A stretch of 64,000 bases of DNA, from positions 1 to 64,000 of the forward strand of contig CAZRTJ010000001.1 of NCBI GenBank assembly GCA_964602985.1, written 5' to 3'. The notes under the pieces are model-generated. The model had not been told where the DNA came from. It ran no database searches and saw only the letters and a program-made list of their open reading frames with translations. Below are positions 24,335 through 32,376 of the stretch, one piece after another; the stretch's first letter is position 1, and each line of letters starts with the position of its first letter. Both the position numbers and the translations under genes were made by a program. The DNA comes from CAYZJB01 sp964602985. GTDB lineage: Bacteria; CLD3; SB21.

Positions 24335-24603
24335 GAAAAGGCATCGGTTTACCGGCCAAGTTGCGGAAAAAAAACATGCGGACGTTCGATTCCACGAAGG
24401 AGACTTCCGTCTGCCCGCAGACGGCGCCTGGGAATCGTTCAGATAAAAACGAATCTCCTCGGCATAAGCGCTCAGTGCCGAAAAAGCGGCTTTCCTCCCC
24501 CGAGTGTTCTGTTGCCTTAGAATCCCCTCCAGACCGGCATAACCGCTTCCAGCTCCATCTCCTTGCTCTCGGCCAGTTCCGACGCCGCCATGCTGACCTT
24601 AAG

Positions 24604-24692
24604 GTGGGGAATATGAATGGCCCTAAATGACCACTCACTGGGGAATATAGATGACCCTAATTCAGGTCTCGGTGGGGAATATCAGTGGCCCT
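24604..24692. repeat. Three direct repeats with exact 34-bp period (possible IS21-type end)
   Basis: The 21-nt unit GTGGGGAATATGAATGGCCC(T) occurs at 24604, 24638 and 24672 with few differences, exactly 34 nt apart. Repeated subterminal sites with this look are known from IS21-family element ends, where IstA binds; that link is from memory of the family and not proven here. No transposase frame is left around it. On the minus strand a short frame (MAASELAESKEMELEAV…) starts just outside the repeats and soon stops, which could be a transposase remnant. The 24335-24603 stretch holds no other gene. Confidence 0.6.
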
Positions 24693-24756
24693 TGACATCT
24701 CTCCTTGAATACTTATTCTGCGACGTTAGAGAGGAAAACTCTCGTTATGTTATGCA

Positions 24757-24809
24757 GGCCTGGCAGGACTCTCCGCCGGAGGCGGATGAGCCTACGGCTC
24801 AGAACCTGC
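24757..24809 (-). repeat. tRNA T-arm fragment interrupted by palindromes
   Basis: The plus-strand sequence reads GGCCTGGCAGGACTC, then two palindromes (TCCGCCGGAGGCGGA and GAGCCTACGGCTC), then GAACCTGC. Removing the palindromes restores GGCAGGACTCGAACCTGC, the T-arm of the intact tRNA-Arg located 9 nt away. The insertion point is inside the T-loop. Confidence 0.6.
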
Positions 24810-24817
24810 ATGTTCAG

Positions 24818-24891
24818 TAGGCCCGGCAGGACTCGAACCTGCGACCCTCTGCTTAGAAGGCAGATGCTCTATCCAGCTGAGCTACGGGCCC
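24818..24891 (-). tRNA. trnR-TCT: tRNA-Arg (anticodon TCT)
   Basis: A 74-nt cloverleaf on the minus strand. Acceptor GGGCCCG (24891-24885) pairs with CGGGCCT with one G-T end pair; D-arm AGCTCAGCTGGATAGAGC; anticodon arm CTGCCTTCTAAGCAG with TCT in the loop; T-arm GCAGGTTCGAGTCCTGC; discriminator A. CCA is not encoded. Its flank and parts of the gene are copied nearby (24757-24809 and 24990-25083), which marks this as a rearrangement spot and possible element attachment site. Confidence 0.95.
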
Positions 24892-24989
24892 GTTCACTTG
24901 GAACATAATTTATGCGGGTGAATATAGATGCGTGGCATCCGCGAAGCAAGCGGTAGTTGATGATTTGAAAGTCAGTCTCGCCATGTATC

Positions 24990-25083
24990 GGCTGGACTCT
25001 CCGGGCGGATGCGCCTGGCGCAGAACCTGCGACCCTCTGCTTAGAAGGCATCCCGCATTGCGGGACAGCTGAGCTACGGGCCC
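24990..25083 (-). pseudogene. tRNA-Arg pseudogene interrupted by palindromes, with duplicated flank
   Basis: A second, damaged copy of the tRNA-Arg. The acceptor start, anticodon arm (GCCTTCTAAGCAGAGGGTCGC) and half of the T-arm are identical to the intact gene. The D-arm portion is replaced by the perfect palindrome TCCCGCATTGCGGGA (about 25051-25065), and the T-loop is opened by GGCGGATGCGCC. The 5' flank (TTCACTTGGAA-C/T-ATAATTTATGCGGGTGAATATAGATG…) is also duplicated, at 24893 and 25085, with a GATGCGTGGCATC palindrome present only in the first. It cannot fold as a functional tRNA. Confidence 0.7.
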
Positions 25084-25334
25084 TTTCACTTGGAATATAA
25101 TTTATGCGGGTGAATATAGATGCCGCGAAGCAAGCGGTAGGTGCGGGCGGCCAGGACTGCGCGATTCGGCCAACTTTTGTCGCTCTCCATCCAAACAGGC
25201 TTTTCTGATGGGATTGGCAGGGCTTGGGGGACTTGACGGAGTGCGCCGTTTGAGTTATACTATAACTGCTTCGCGGATTCCTGGTTCTCGAAACATCACA
25301 TATCCAAATCAATCACTTTTCGGGGAGAGTGTCT

Positions 25335-25553
25335 ATGACGAGCGGTCAGTTTGTCGAATGGACGCATCGGGCTTTGCCGCCTCTGGCGCTCAGCCGTATA
25401 CGGATGCGCTTGCTTAAGGAGTTGATGGATGGAAGCGTGAATCTGGATGATCCCAAGTTCCTCCTGAGCGACAAGGCGATCAAGAGGTTAACCGAGGTTG
25501 TTCAGGCGCTGTACCAAGTTGAACTAAGCGACGGGGAGATGATCCATGGATAA
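25335..25553 (+). CDS. Small helical protein upstream of a V4R gene, unknown function
   Basis: 72 residues from the ATG at 25335 (a GTG lies 6 nt earlier). GGGGAGAG serves as ribosome site. The sequence is helical and amphipathic (LALSRIRMRLLKELMDGS, SDKAIKRLTEVVQALYQVEL) with no membrane segment. It overlaps the V4R gene start by 8 nt, so the two are translationally coupled. It might be a partner or regulator of the V4R protein. The 200 bp before it hold the tRNA flank duplicate and no other gene. Confidence 0.65.
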   Translation: MTSGQFVEWTHRALPPLALSRIRMRLLKELMDGSVNLDDPKFLLSDKAIKRLTEVVQALYQVELSDGEMIHG

Positions 25554-26838
25554 CACTAGCATCGAAGCACGCACCAAGGACTTGATTATTCCCAAGTACG
25601 ACTATGCAAGAAACTTGGCCCCACTGGGCGGCGAGCCAGTCATTTTTCATTGCCATCACTACAACGTCTTTCTTCAGGCGGCAATTGAAGACACCGCGTC
25701 CATCATCGATCCTTATCCGATCTTGACAGACTCCGCGGAAGAAGTCGGACATTCCTTCCTGACGAATCTCCAGAAGTCGGGTAGTTTGTCCGCTGAGGAG
25801 ATTCTGTATGTCGGCAAGGAACATTTCAGAAATGCCGGCTACGGAAAGATCACTACGGACCCGGTTTCGAAGGAACAGGGGAAGATTCAAGTGACCAACT
25901 CCCATTACGCCGTGGGATGGAAAGCCAAGTTTGGAATGCGATCGCGCAAAGAAAAGGGAGTGTGTTTTTTCGCGGCTGGTTACCTCCAGGCTCTGTTGGC
26001 GGCCCGCTTCGGAGAACCCTTGGGATCGTACGAAGTCATTGAGACGGAATGTTCCGCCTATGACGGAAACGGCAACACATGTACCTTCGCGTACAGGAAA
26101 CTGCCCTCGCCACGAGGCTTGACCCCCAGTGCCGGGATGGGCCAGACGATTGATAAATTGCACTCCGTGTATAAGCATCCTACCGGCGTTGATGGACAGG
26201 CCATTGTGCAGGCGCTGACGCAGATGCCGATCGTCGGGGACGCGCAGGGAAGTATTTTTGCCTTCGGAGTCTACCTGACGCGAATGTTTGCGAATTACTA
26301 TGCGAAGATATCCTTCAAGACAACAAGAGCGCTGATCGAAAAAAGCGGGGAGGAAGGAAAGAAATTGGCCGGCGATCTGTTTGCCGAAGCGGGTCATGTA
26401 TGCGCGTTCAATACCTTGGGCGGGATCATGATTTCTGCCGAGTGGGACGCGATGATTAAACCCATGCTGAAAACCAGGGAGGACTGGGCCCACGGCATCA
26501 TCGCGGTTATGAACGCGTTGGGGTGGGGAGTGTACCAGGTCAAGGAAATTGTCCCGAACGAGTCCTTCAGAATGACCGTCGACGGCAGTTATGAAACCAA
26601 CATGTACCTGGCTACGTATGGCTTCGAAAAGAACGCCGTGTGTAATTTCAATCGCGGCGCGGCGGCGGGCATCATGAACCTCCTGTATCACATCGACATC
26701 ATGCAAAAGCCCACGCTTAGCCAGGAATTCTATGATACAGAATTCAAGAAGAGCGGAAAGTTCGTCTCCTCAGAAGTCCGTTGCCGGGTCATGAAACATG
26801 ACTGCTGTGAATTCGATACTGGCAGGGAAAGGGGTTAA
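25546..26838 (+). CDS. Double V4R (4-vinyl-reductase-like) domain protein
   Basis: 430 residues. The N-terminal half opens with GGEPVIFHCHHYNVFLQAAIE and ends with YEVIETECSAYDGNGNTCTF, where paired Cys near the end of a V4R domain bind ligand or metal in the family. The second half (GVYLTRMFANYYAKIS, FAEAGHVCAFNTLGGIMISA, FRMTVDGSYETNMYL) looks like a related, diverged domain, ending in EVRCRVMKHDCCEF with a CC pair. V4R domains bind small hydrophobic ligands, serve in bacteriochlorophyll 8-vinyl reduction (BchJ) and act as sensor domains. No pigment genes are in the window, so a sensory or lipid/quinone-binding role is more likely. Small genes overlap it on both sides. Confidence 0.75.
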   Translation: MDNTSIEARTKDLIIPKYDYARNLAPLGGEPVIFHCHHYNVFLQAAIEDTASIIDPYPILTDSAEEVGHSFLTNLQKSGSLSAEEILYVGKEHFRNAGYGKITTDPVSKEQGKIQVTNSHYAVGWKAKFGMRSRKEKGVCFFAAGYLQALLAARFGEPLGSYEVIETECSAYDGNGNTCTFAYRKLPSPRGLTPSAGMGQTIDKLHSVYKHPTGVDGQAIVQALTQMPIVGDAQGSIFAFGVYLTRMFANYYAKISFKTTRALIEKSGEEGKKLAGDLFAEAGHVCAFNTLGGIMISAEWDAMIKPMLKTREDWAHGIIAVMNALGWGVYQVKEIVPNESFRMTVDGSYETNMYLATYGFEKNAVCNFNRGAAAGIMNLLYHIDIMQKPTLSQEFYDTEFKKSGKFVSSEVRCRVMKHDCCEFDTGRERG

Positions 26839-27130
26839 GATCGCCCCAGCCCAGGAGTGTGCCAAGTACCAGAAGTACTTGTACATCTTGCCGAGGATCA
26901 TCGATCAGGCGTTGATCGATGATCTCCTGGTACTCGGGGAATTTCGATTGCAAACGTTCAGCCAATTCAATCCGATGTCCCGCGATTTGTTCGAAATCAG
27001 CAACACGGAAAGCATGATGAAACTGCAGGGCACGATCGGTTCAGAGTTGTTGTACGTGGTTGTCCACAAGATGAATCCGCGGAGCGCGGAATCGGTGGAT
27101 CGCATCGTCGCCGCGTGGCTCGATAGATAG
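26798..27130 (+). CDS. Small protein overlapping the V4R gene, unknown function
   Basis: 110 residues, ATG at 26798, overlapping the V4R coding end by 41 nt in another frame. The overlap is long, but the downstream 95 residues are well formed: YLYILPRIIDQALIDDLLVLGEF and GSELLYVVVHKMNPRSAESV suggest a compact alpha/beta domain. The small gene-V4R-small gene arrangement looks like a three-gene operon. I do not recognise the family. The 290 bp that follow to 27422 show no gene, terminator or clear promoter. Confidence 0.55.
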   Translation: MTAVNSILAGKGVKIAPAQECAKYQKYLYILPRIIDQALIDDLLVLGEFRLQTFSQFNPMSRDLFEISNTESMMKLQGTIGSELLYVVVHKMNPRSAESVDRIVAAWLDR

Positions 27131-27422
27131 GAGGCATGTCTGAGGCGAATGGCAGGTCCGGATAGTCGGATCAGCTTTCGATGGGCGACGCTTGCAGTTT
27201 GTCGCTTAGCCGGCCGTTTCCCCCCTGTCGAAAACGGACATCTGCTCACACGAGAATCCCAATTCCCTCCGGATTATTTGGTCCGCCACGGATAGCCGAC
27301 CGGCTTTCGCCGCTCTCTGCCTACGATCGATCCCCTGGTTATCGGGTCGTGTTGCCTCCATTGCTTGTTTGTGTGGTTCCGTTTAGATTGGTGCGCAATC
27401 TGGAAATCCGAAAGGGCCTTTC

Positions 27423-28199
27423 GTGTCGTCTGAAGTTCAGAATCTCCTCGATGCCGCATTGCGCGCGGCTCAGGAGGCGGGCAGGATCACTCTTCGATAT
27501 TTCCAGTCGGATATCGCGGTGGAATGGAAAAGCGATCTCTCACCCGTCACGATCGCAGATCGGTCGGCGGAGGAATGGATCGTCGAGTTCATCCGACGTG
27601 AATTTCCCGACCATGCCATTTTGGGTGAAGAGTTCGGCGAACATCCGGGCGCGTCCGATTATCGATGGATTATCGATCCGATCGACGGGACGAAGTCGTT
27701 CGTCTCCGGCGTTCCGCTGTACGGAACGATGGTGGCGATCGAAGATCGCCGCCTTCGGGATGCCGTCGTCGGCGTGGTGCATCTGGCGGCCCTCGGCGAA
27801 ACAGTGTGCGCCGGACGAGGTCTGGGCGCCTCGTGGAACGGCAGACCGACCCGCGTTGCGTCGACGCGTCTGGCGGAAGGCATCCTGCTGACGACGGATC
27901 TGGCTCATGTGGAATCACGTCCGGACCGGAAGAAATTCGATCAACTGCGGACCCACGCAAAGACGTTTCGAATGTGGGGAGACTGTTACGGGCACGTGCT
28001 GGTCGCGACGGGACGAGCGACCGTGATGGTCGATGCGAAGATGTCCCTTTGGGATGTCGCCGCGCTCAAACCCATCCTCGAAGAAGCCGGCGGATGGATC
28101 ACGGATTGGCGGGGGCGCCGCGCGCTGGACATCACGGAGGCCATTTCCTTTGGCAATTCCGTGGCCGAAGACGTGTTGGCCATCCTGAGAGGTTTATGA
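27423..28199 (+). CDS. Inositol-monophosphatase family protein (histidinol-phosphatase-like)
   Basis: 258 residues, GTG start at 27423. Family metal-binding motifs are intact: GEEFGEHP (E at about 68), WIIDPIDGTKSF (D83, D86) and the C-terminal WDVAALKPILEEAGG. The DGTKSFVSGVPLYGTMVA version is more typical of HisN-type histidinol phosphatases and of 3'-phosphoadenosine/CysQ relatives than of true inositol phosphatases. Mg-dependent phosphomonoesterase is a safe call; the substrate is not. Its stop overlaps the next gene (ATGA). Confidence 0.88.
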   Translation: MSSEVQNLLDAALRAAQEAGRITLRYFQSDIAVEWKSDLSPVTIADRSAEEWIVEFIRREFPDHAILGEEFGEHPGASDYRWIIDPIDGTKSFVSGVPLYGTMVAIEDRRLRDAVVGVVHLAALGETVCAGRGLGASWNGRPTRVASTRLAEGILLTTDLAHVESRPDRKKFDQLRTHAKTFRMWGDCYGHVLVATGRATVMVDAKMSLWDVAALKPILEEAGGWITDWRGRRALDITEAISFGNSVAEDVLAILRGL

Positions 28200-28813
28200 T
28201 GCCGCAGCATGTGATTGGAATTGCAGGAAGTCTTCGGGTACGAAGTTTCACAAGAATGGCGCTGGACGTGGCCCTCCAGGGTGCGGCCGAAGTCGGGGCG
28301 ACCACGGAGCGAATTGACTTGAGAGAATGGGATTTGCCATTTTGCGCAGGCAAAGAAACGGCCGTCACCGAGGACCTGACACGGCTGCGCGGAAAACTCC
28401 AACAAGCGCAGGGCATGATCTGGGCGACTCCGGAGTATCACGGAAGCGTGAGCGGCGTGCTGAAAAATTTTCTGGACCTCATGGGCTTTGATGAAATCGA
28501 GGGCAAGATGGTGGGACTGGTTGCGGTGAGCGCAGGAGCGGCCGGGGGGTTTTCTGCGTTGAGCAGTTTGCGCAATATCGGAAGGGCTCTGCATGCGTGG
28601 GTCGTTCCGGAACAGGCCACCATTTCTGAAGTCGATAAGGTGTTTGACCCCACCGGCCTGCCAAGAGACCCGAAATCGGAAAAACGGCTCAAGGAGGTCG
28701 GACGCCAGGTGGCCAAATTTGCCCACCTGCACAACTCGCGGGAAGCGGTGGAATTTTTGAAATCATGGGAACATGCGTTGTTTAATCCCGGAGCGGGATC
28801 CGTGGAAGAATGA
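28196..28813 (+). CDS. NADPH-dependent FMN reductase family protein
   Basis: 205 residues starting at ATGATG that overlaps the phosphatase stop. The flavodoxin-like fold is clear: GIAGSLRVRSFTRMAL (FMN phosphate loop, residues 8-23), ATPEYHGSVSGVLKNFLD (aromatic FMN loop at about 77-95) and the AVSAGAAGG loop. These enzymes reduce FMN, quinones, azo dyes or chromate with NAD(P)H; the physiological substrate is open. The C-terminal 40 residues (REAVEFLKSWEHALFNPG) extend a little beyond the usual core. It is cotranscribed with the phosphatase and, 8 nt on, with the DUF711 gene. Confidence 0.88.
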   Translation: MMPQHVIGIAGSLRVRSFTRMALDVALQGAAEVGATTERIDLREWDLPFCAGKETAVTEDLTRLRGKLQQAQGMIWATPEYHGSVSGVLKNFLDLMGFDEIEGKMVGLVAVSAGAAGGFSALSSLRNIGRALHAWVVPEQATISEVDKVFDPTGLPRDPKSEKRLKEVGRQVAKFAHLHNSREAVEFLKSWEHALFNPGAGSVEE

Positions 28814-28821
28814 GGTGAATC

Positions 28822-30183
28822 ATGCCGTTTGATGTGAAAGAAATTCTTGAGACCATCCAGATGACAGAAGTCGAGCACTTTGACATCCGGACAACCACGA
28901 TGGGAATCAGTCTGCGCGGCTGTGCACGGGGCGATGCGTCGCAGACGATCGAAGCTATCTATGACAAGATCTGCCGTCGCGCGGAGCGGCACGTGGCGAC
29001 CGCCAGGGAGGTGGAACAGAAATACGGAATTGCCATCGCCAACAAGCGCATATCGATCACGCCCGTATCGATTCCGTGCGATTCGTTTACGCGTGACGAG
29101 TTTGTCCGGCTTGCGAGAAGGTTGGACGAGGCGGCGGCGCAGGTCGGCGTGGACTTTCTTGCGGGTTTTTCGGCGCTCGTGCAGAAGGGTTTTACGCGAG
29201 GCGACAAACATCTGATCGATGCGATCCCGGAAGCGATCGCGACGACCCGGCGCGTGTGTTCGTCAGTCAATGTCGGCTCGACCAAGGCCGGCATCAATAT
29301 GGACGCGATCATTGCGGTCGGCAAGCTGATCAAGGATCTGGCCCAGCGAACGGCGTCGGACGGCGCCATCGGTTGCGCAAAATTCGTCGTGTTTTGCAAT
29401 GCGGTGGAGGACAATCCCTTCGTTGCAGGCGCTTTCCACGGCGTGAGCGAGCCGGAGGTCACGATCAACGTCGGCATCAGCGGACCCGGCGTGGTGTTGC
29501 ATGCCGTCAAACAGGCGCCCGATTGTGATCTGGGTGAACTGGCGGAGATCATCAAGCGCATGACGTTCAAGATCACACGCGCCGGCGAATTGCTCGGGCG
29601 CGAAGTGGCGCGAATGCAGGGCGTTGAGTTTGGCATTGTCGATCTCTCGCTGGCGCCCACGCCCGCTCCCGGCGACAGCATCGCCGACATTCTGGTCGCG
29701 ATGGGTCTGGAGGACGTCGGATCGTGCGGGACGACGGCGGCGCTGGCGATGCTGAATGACGCCGTCAAGAAGGGCGGCCTGACGGCCTCTTCCTACGTCG
29801 GCGGGTTGAGCGGCGCGTTCATCCCCGTCAGCGAGGACCAGGGAATGATCGCGGCGGTGGAGCGAAATAATCTGTCGCTCGAGAAACTCGAAGCCATGAC
29901 GTGCGTGTGTTCCGTCGGGCTGGATATGGTCGCCGTACCCGGGGACACGACATGGGAGGTCATTAGCGCACTCATTGCAGACGAAGCCGCCATCGGCATG
30001 ATCAATAACAAGACAACTGCGGTTCGGATTATTCCGGTCCCGGGCAAAACCGTGGGTGATTCTGTAGATTACGGAGGGCTGCTGGGGAAGGCTCCAGTCA
30101 TGCCGATCCGAACCCTCTCCCCTTCGAAATTCATCAACCGCGGCGGGAGAATCCCCGCTCCCACGGTCGCGCTGACGAATTAA
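28822..30183 (+). CDS. DUF711/UPF0210 (PFL) family protein
   Basis: 453 residues, the standard length of the UPF0210 family. Recognisable blocks are HFDIRTTTMGISLRGC near the N-terminus, RVCSSVNVGSTKAGINMDA at about 155-172, CAKFVVFCNAVEDNPFVAGA, GVEFGIVDLSLAPTPAPGDS at about 273, and SSYVGGLSGAFIPVSEDQGM. The family has known structures with bound metal but no proven reaction. The gene usually sits with ACT-domain regulators; here it sits after a flavin reductase. It is followed by 160 bp with a TTGACA at 30249 but no good -10. Confidence 0.9.
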   Translation: MPFDVKEILETIQMTEVEHFDIRTTTMGISLRGCARGDASQTIEAIYDKICRRAERHVATAREVEQKYGIAIANKRISITPVSIPCDSFTRDEFVRLARRLDEAAAQVGVDFLAGFSALVQKGFTRGDKHLIDAIPEAIATTRRVCSSVNVGSTKAGINMDAIIAVGKLIKDLAQRTASDGAIGCAKFVVFCNAVEDNPFVAGAFHGVSEPEVTINVGISGPGVVLHAVKQAPDCDLGELAEIIKRMTFKITRAGELLGREVARMQGVEFGIVDLSLAPTPAPGDSIADILVAMGLEDVGSCGTTAALAMLNDAVKKGGLTASSYVGGLSGAFIPVSEDQGMIAAVERNNLSLEKLEAMTCVCSVGLDMVAVPGDTTWEVISALIADEAAIGMINNKTTAVRIIPVPGKTVGDSVDYGGLLGKAPVMPIRTLSPSKFINRGGRIPAPTVALTN

Positions 30184-30343
30184 GTCTGGTGGGATGACTC
30201 AAGGGCGTTACGACTCCCGTCCAGAGCGTCGGACATTTCGATTTTGCGTTGACACCAATCGTCTAAATGGTTGATTTTCAACCGGTCTTTCGATAAGTTT
30301 ACGCCGCTAACGCACCAACACGATTCCCATTGGAGTGATACTC

Positions 30344-31633
30344 ATGAGTATGACGAATTCCGCCGAACCCGCACCGATCAAGGCCGGAGACGACAAGCCG
30401 TTCGAATCGATGATGCGCCGTTTCGATGTGGCGGCTGAGATTTTGGAACTGGATCCAGGCATTTACGAATACCTGAAACAGCCTGAGAAACAAGTCATCG
30501 TGTCCGTTCCGATCATCATGGATGACGGTTCGATGCAAGTATTCAAAGGCTATCGCGTGATCCACAGTACCGTGCGCGGACCGTCCAAAGGCGGCATCCG
30601 CGTGGCGACCGGCGTAAATCTGAACGAAGTGAAGGCGCTGGCGGCATGGATGACCTGGAAGTGTGCGGTTGTGAATATTCCCTTCGGCGGCGCCAAAGGG
30701 GGTATCAAATGCGATCCGTCGAAACTGACGGATACGCAATTCGAGAAAGTCATTCGCCGTTATACCGCCAATCTCACCGAAGTGTTTGGTCCCAATAGCG
30801 ATGTGCCCGCGCCGGATGTCAACACGGGCGAACGGGAAATGGGCTGGTTGATGGACACGTACAGCATGCACATTCGCCGCACGGAAACCGCCGTGGTCAC
30901 CGGAAAGCCGGTGGTGATGGGCGGCAGTCTGGGGAGGCGCGAGGCGACCGGACGCGGAGTGATGATCGTCGCGCTGGCGGCCATGGAGAAACTCGGCCTC
31001 AAGGCCAATCAATCGACCGTGGTCGTACAGGGTTTTGGCAATGTCGGTTCCGTCGCGGCGCAACTGCTGCGTCAGCAAGGCGCAAAAATCATCGGGATCA
31101 GCGACGTCAGCGGCGCGTACTATAACATGAACGGAATCAACATAGATGATGCCATCGCCTATGCCGCAAAGAATCGCCGGTCGCTGCAGGGATTCCCCAG
31201 CGCGGAACCCATTTCCAACGAGCAATTGCTTGAGCTCGAATGCGATGTGCTGATTCCTGCCGCCCTCGAGGACCAAATTACCCGACAAAACGCCAGCAAA
31301 GTCAGAACCAAAATCATCTGCGAGGGCGCCAATGGACCGACCACGGCGTTGGCCGATCCAATCTTGCAGGAAAAGGGCATCATGGTCATTCCGGATATTC
31401 TGGCCAATGCCGGAGGCGTCACCGTCTCGTACTTCGAATGGGTGCAGGACCGCATGGGATATTTCTGGCCGCTCGACGACGTCAATCAACGACTCGAGCG
31501 CATCATGAAAGAGAGTTTTGAAGCCGTATACGAAATGGCCAACAAGCACAAACAAACCCTCCGCATCGGCGCGTACATCCTCGGCATCGACCGCGTCGCC
31601 CAGGTGCTGAAACTGCGCGGCATTTACGCCTGA
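30344..31633 (+). CDS. Glu/Leu/Phe/Val dehydrogenase family enzyme (glutamate dehydrogenase-type)
   Basis: 429 residues from the ATG at 30344; a GTG at 30335 is the longer alternative. The catalytic region has KGGIRVATGVN, AAWMTWKCAVVNIPFGGAKGGI (the glutamate-binding and catalytic lysines) and DVPAPDVNTGEREMGWLMD. The Rossmann part starts at VVVQGFGNVGSVAAQLL (about 222-238). The length and PFGGAKGGI motif fit hexameric glutamate dehydrogenases, which interconvert glutamate and 2-oxoglutarate plus ammonium; other amino-acid substrates cannot be excluded. It begins a run of closely spaced plus-strand genes reaching 35960. Confidence 0.92.
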   Translation: MSMTNSAEPAPIKAGDDKPFESMMRRFDVAAEILELDPGIYEYLKQPEKQVIVSVPIIMDDGSMQVFKGYRVIHSTVRGPSKGGIRVATGVNLNEVKALAAWMTWKCAVVNIPFGGAKGGIKCDPSKLTDTQFEKVIRRYTANLTEVFGPNSDVPAPDVNTGEREMGWLMDTYSMHIRRTETAVVTGKPVVMGGSLGRREATGRGVMIVALAAMEKLGLKANQSTVVVQGFGNVGSVAAQLLRQQGAKIIGISDVSGAYYNMNGINIDDAIAYAAKNRRSLQGFPSAEPISNEQLLELECDVLIPAALEDQITRQNASKVRTKIICEGANGPTTALADPILQEKGIMVIPDILANAGGVTVSYFEWVQDRMGYFWPLDDVNQRLERIMKESFEAVYEMANKHKQTLRIGAYILGIDRVAQVLKLRGIYA

Positions 31634-31646
31634 ACCAAGGGACGGC

Positions 31647-32369
31647 ATGAACAAGAAGATCCTGATCGTCGATGACAACAAAACGGTTCGTACGCTCCTC
31701 AGCATCAACCTGCGAAAGGAGAATTTCGAAGTCATCGAAGCGGACAACGGCGCCGAAGCGCTGACGATGGTGGACGATCAGAAGCCCGACCTGATTATTT
31801 CCGATATTCTCATGCCCCAGATGGACGGCTTCGAATTCTGCAAGCGCGTCCGCGAGACCTCGAGCATTCCTCTTGTTCCGTTCATCTTCCTCACGTCGAT
31901 CGACCAGGTCGCGACGGAACTGCGCGGGCTGAGAACCGGCGCGGACGACTACCTGATCAAGTCGAACATCAAAAAAGAAGAATTGGTCGGAAAGGTCGAG
32001 ACCCTGCTCAACAAGGCCCGCGATATGCAGCAGGCCAGTCAGGAAATGCAGGAAGGTCTCTATGGCAAACTCAGCGATCTCTCTCTCATCGACGTCCTCC
32101 AACTGCTCATGATGAACAAGAAGACCGGCCTGCTGACGCTAACGGCGGGCGAAGACAAAGCCGAGATGGTGTTCAACGACGGCAAACTCATCCATGCCGA
32201 ATACAAACAATTCGTCGGCGAGGAAGCGGTCTACAATCTCGGCGAGTGGAGAGACGGGGTCTTCCGGTTCGAATCCCAGGAAATCGAAGTGGTGCCTACG
32301 ATTCACACGACGACCATGAACGTCGTGATGGAGTACTGCCGAGTGACCGACGAAAAGAAATTCGGATAA
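31647..32369 (+). CDS. Response regulator with PATAN (DUF4388) output domain
   Basis: 240 residues. The receiver (3-125) has VDDNKTVR, phospho-acceptor D52 (LIISDILMPQMDGFEF) and K109 region (LIKSN). The C-terminal domain from about 135 is a PATAN/DUF4388 module: LYGKLSDLSLIDVLQLLMMN, KTGLLTLTAGEDKAEMVF, DGKLIHAEY and GEEAVYNLGEWRDGVFRFE. PATAN modules lack DNA-binding and act through protein contacts, often in motility or signalling hubs (Thermus, Myxobacteria, cyanobacteria). It lies 13 nt after the glutamate dehydrogenase gene and is the first of three related regulators. Confidence 0.9.
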   Translation: MNKKILIVDDNKTVRTLLSINLRKENFEVIEADNGAEALTMVDDQKPDLIISDILMPQMDGFEFCKRVRETSSIPLVPFIFLTSIDQVATELRGLRTGADDYLIKSNIKKEELVGKVETLLNKARDMQQASQEMQEGLYGKLSDLSLIDVLQLLMMNKKTGLLTLTAGEDKAEMVFNDGKLIHAEYKQFVGEEAVYNLGEWRDGVFRFESQEIEVVPTIHTTTMNVVMEYCRVTDEKKFG

Positions 32370-32376
32370 TCACCCC

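Noticed and set aside
30249..30277. TTGACA at 30249 as promoter of the dehydrogenase gene
   Set aside because: No acceptable -10 box (best TGATTT) at 16-18 nt spacing, so I did not list it.
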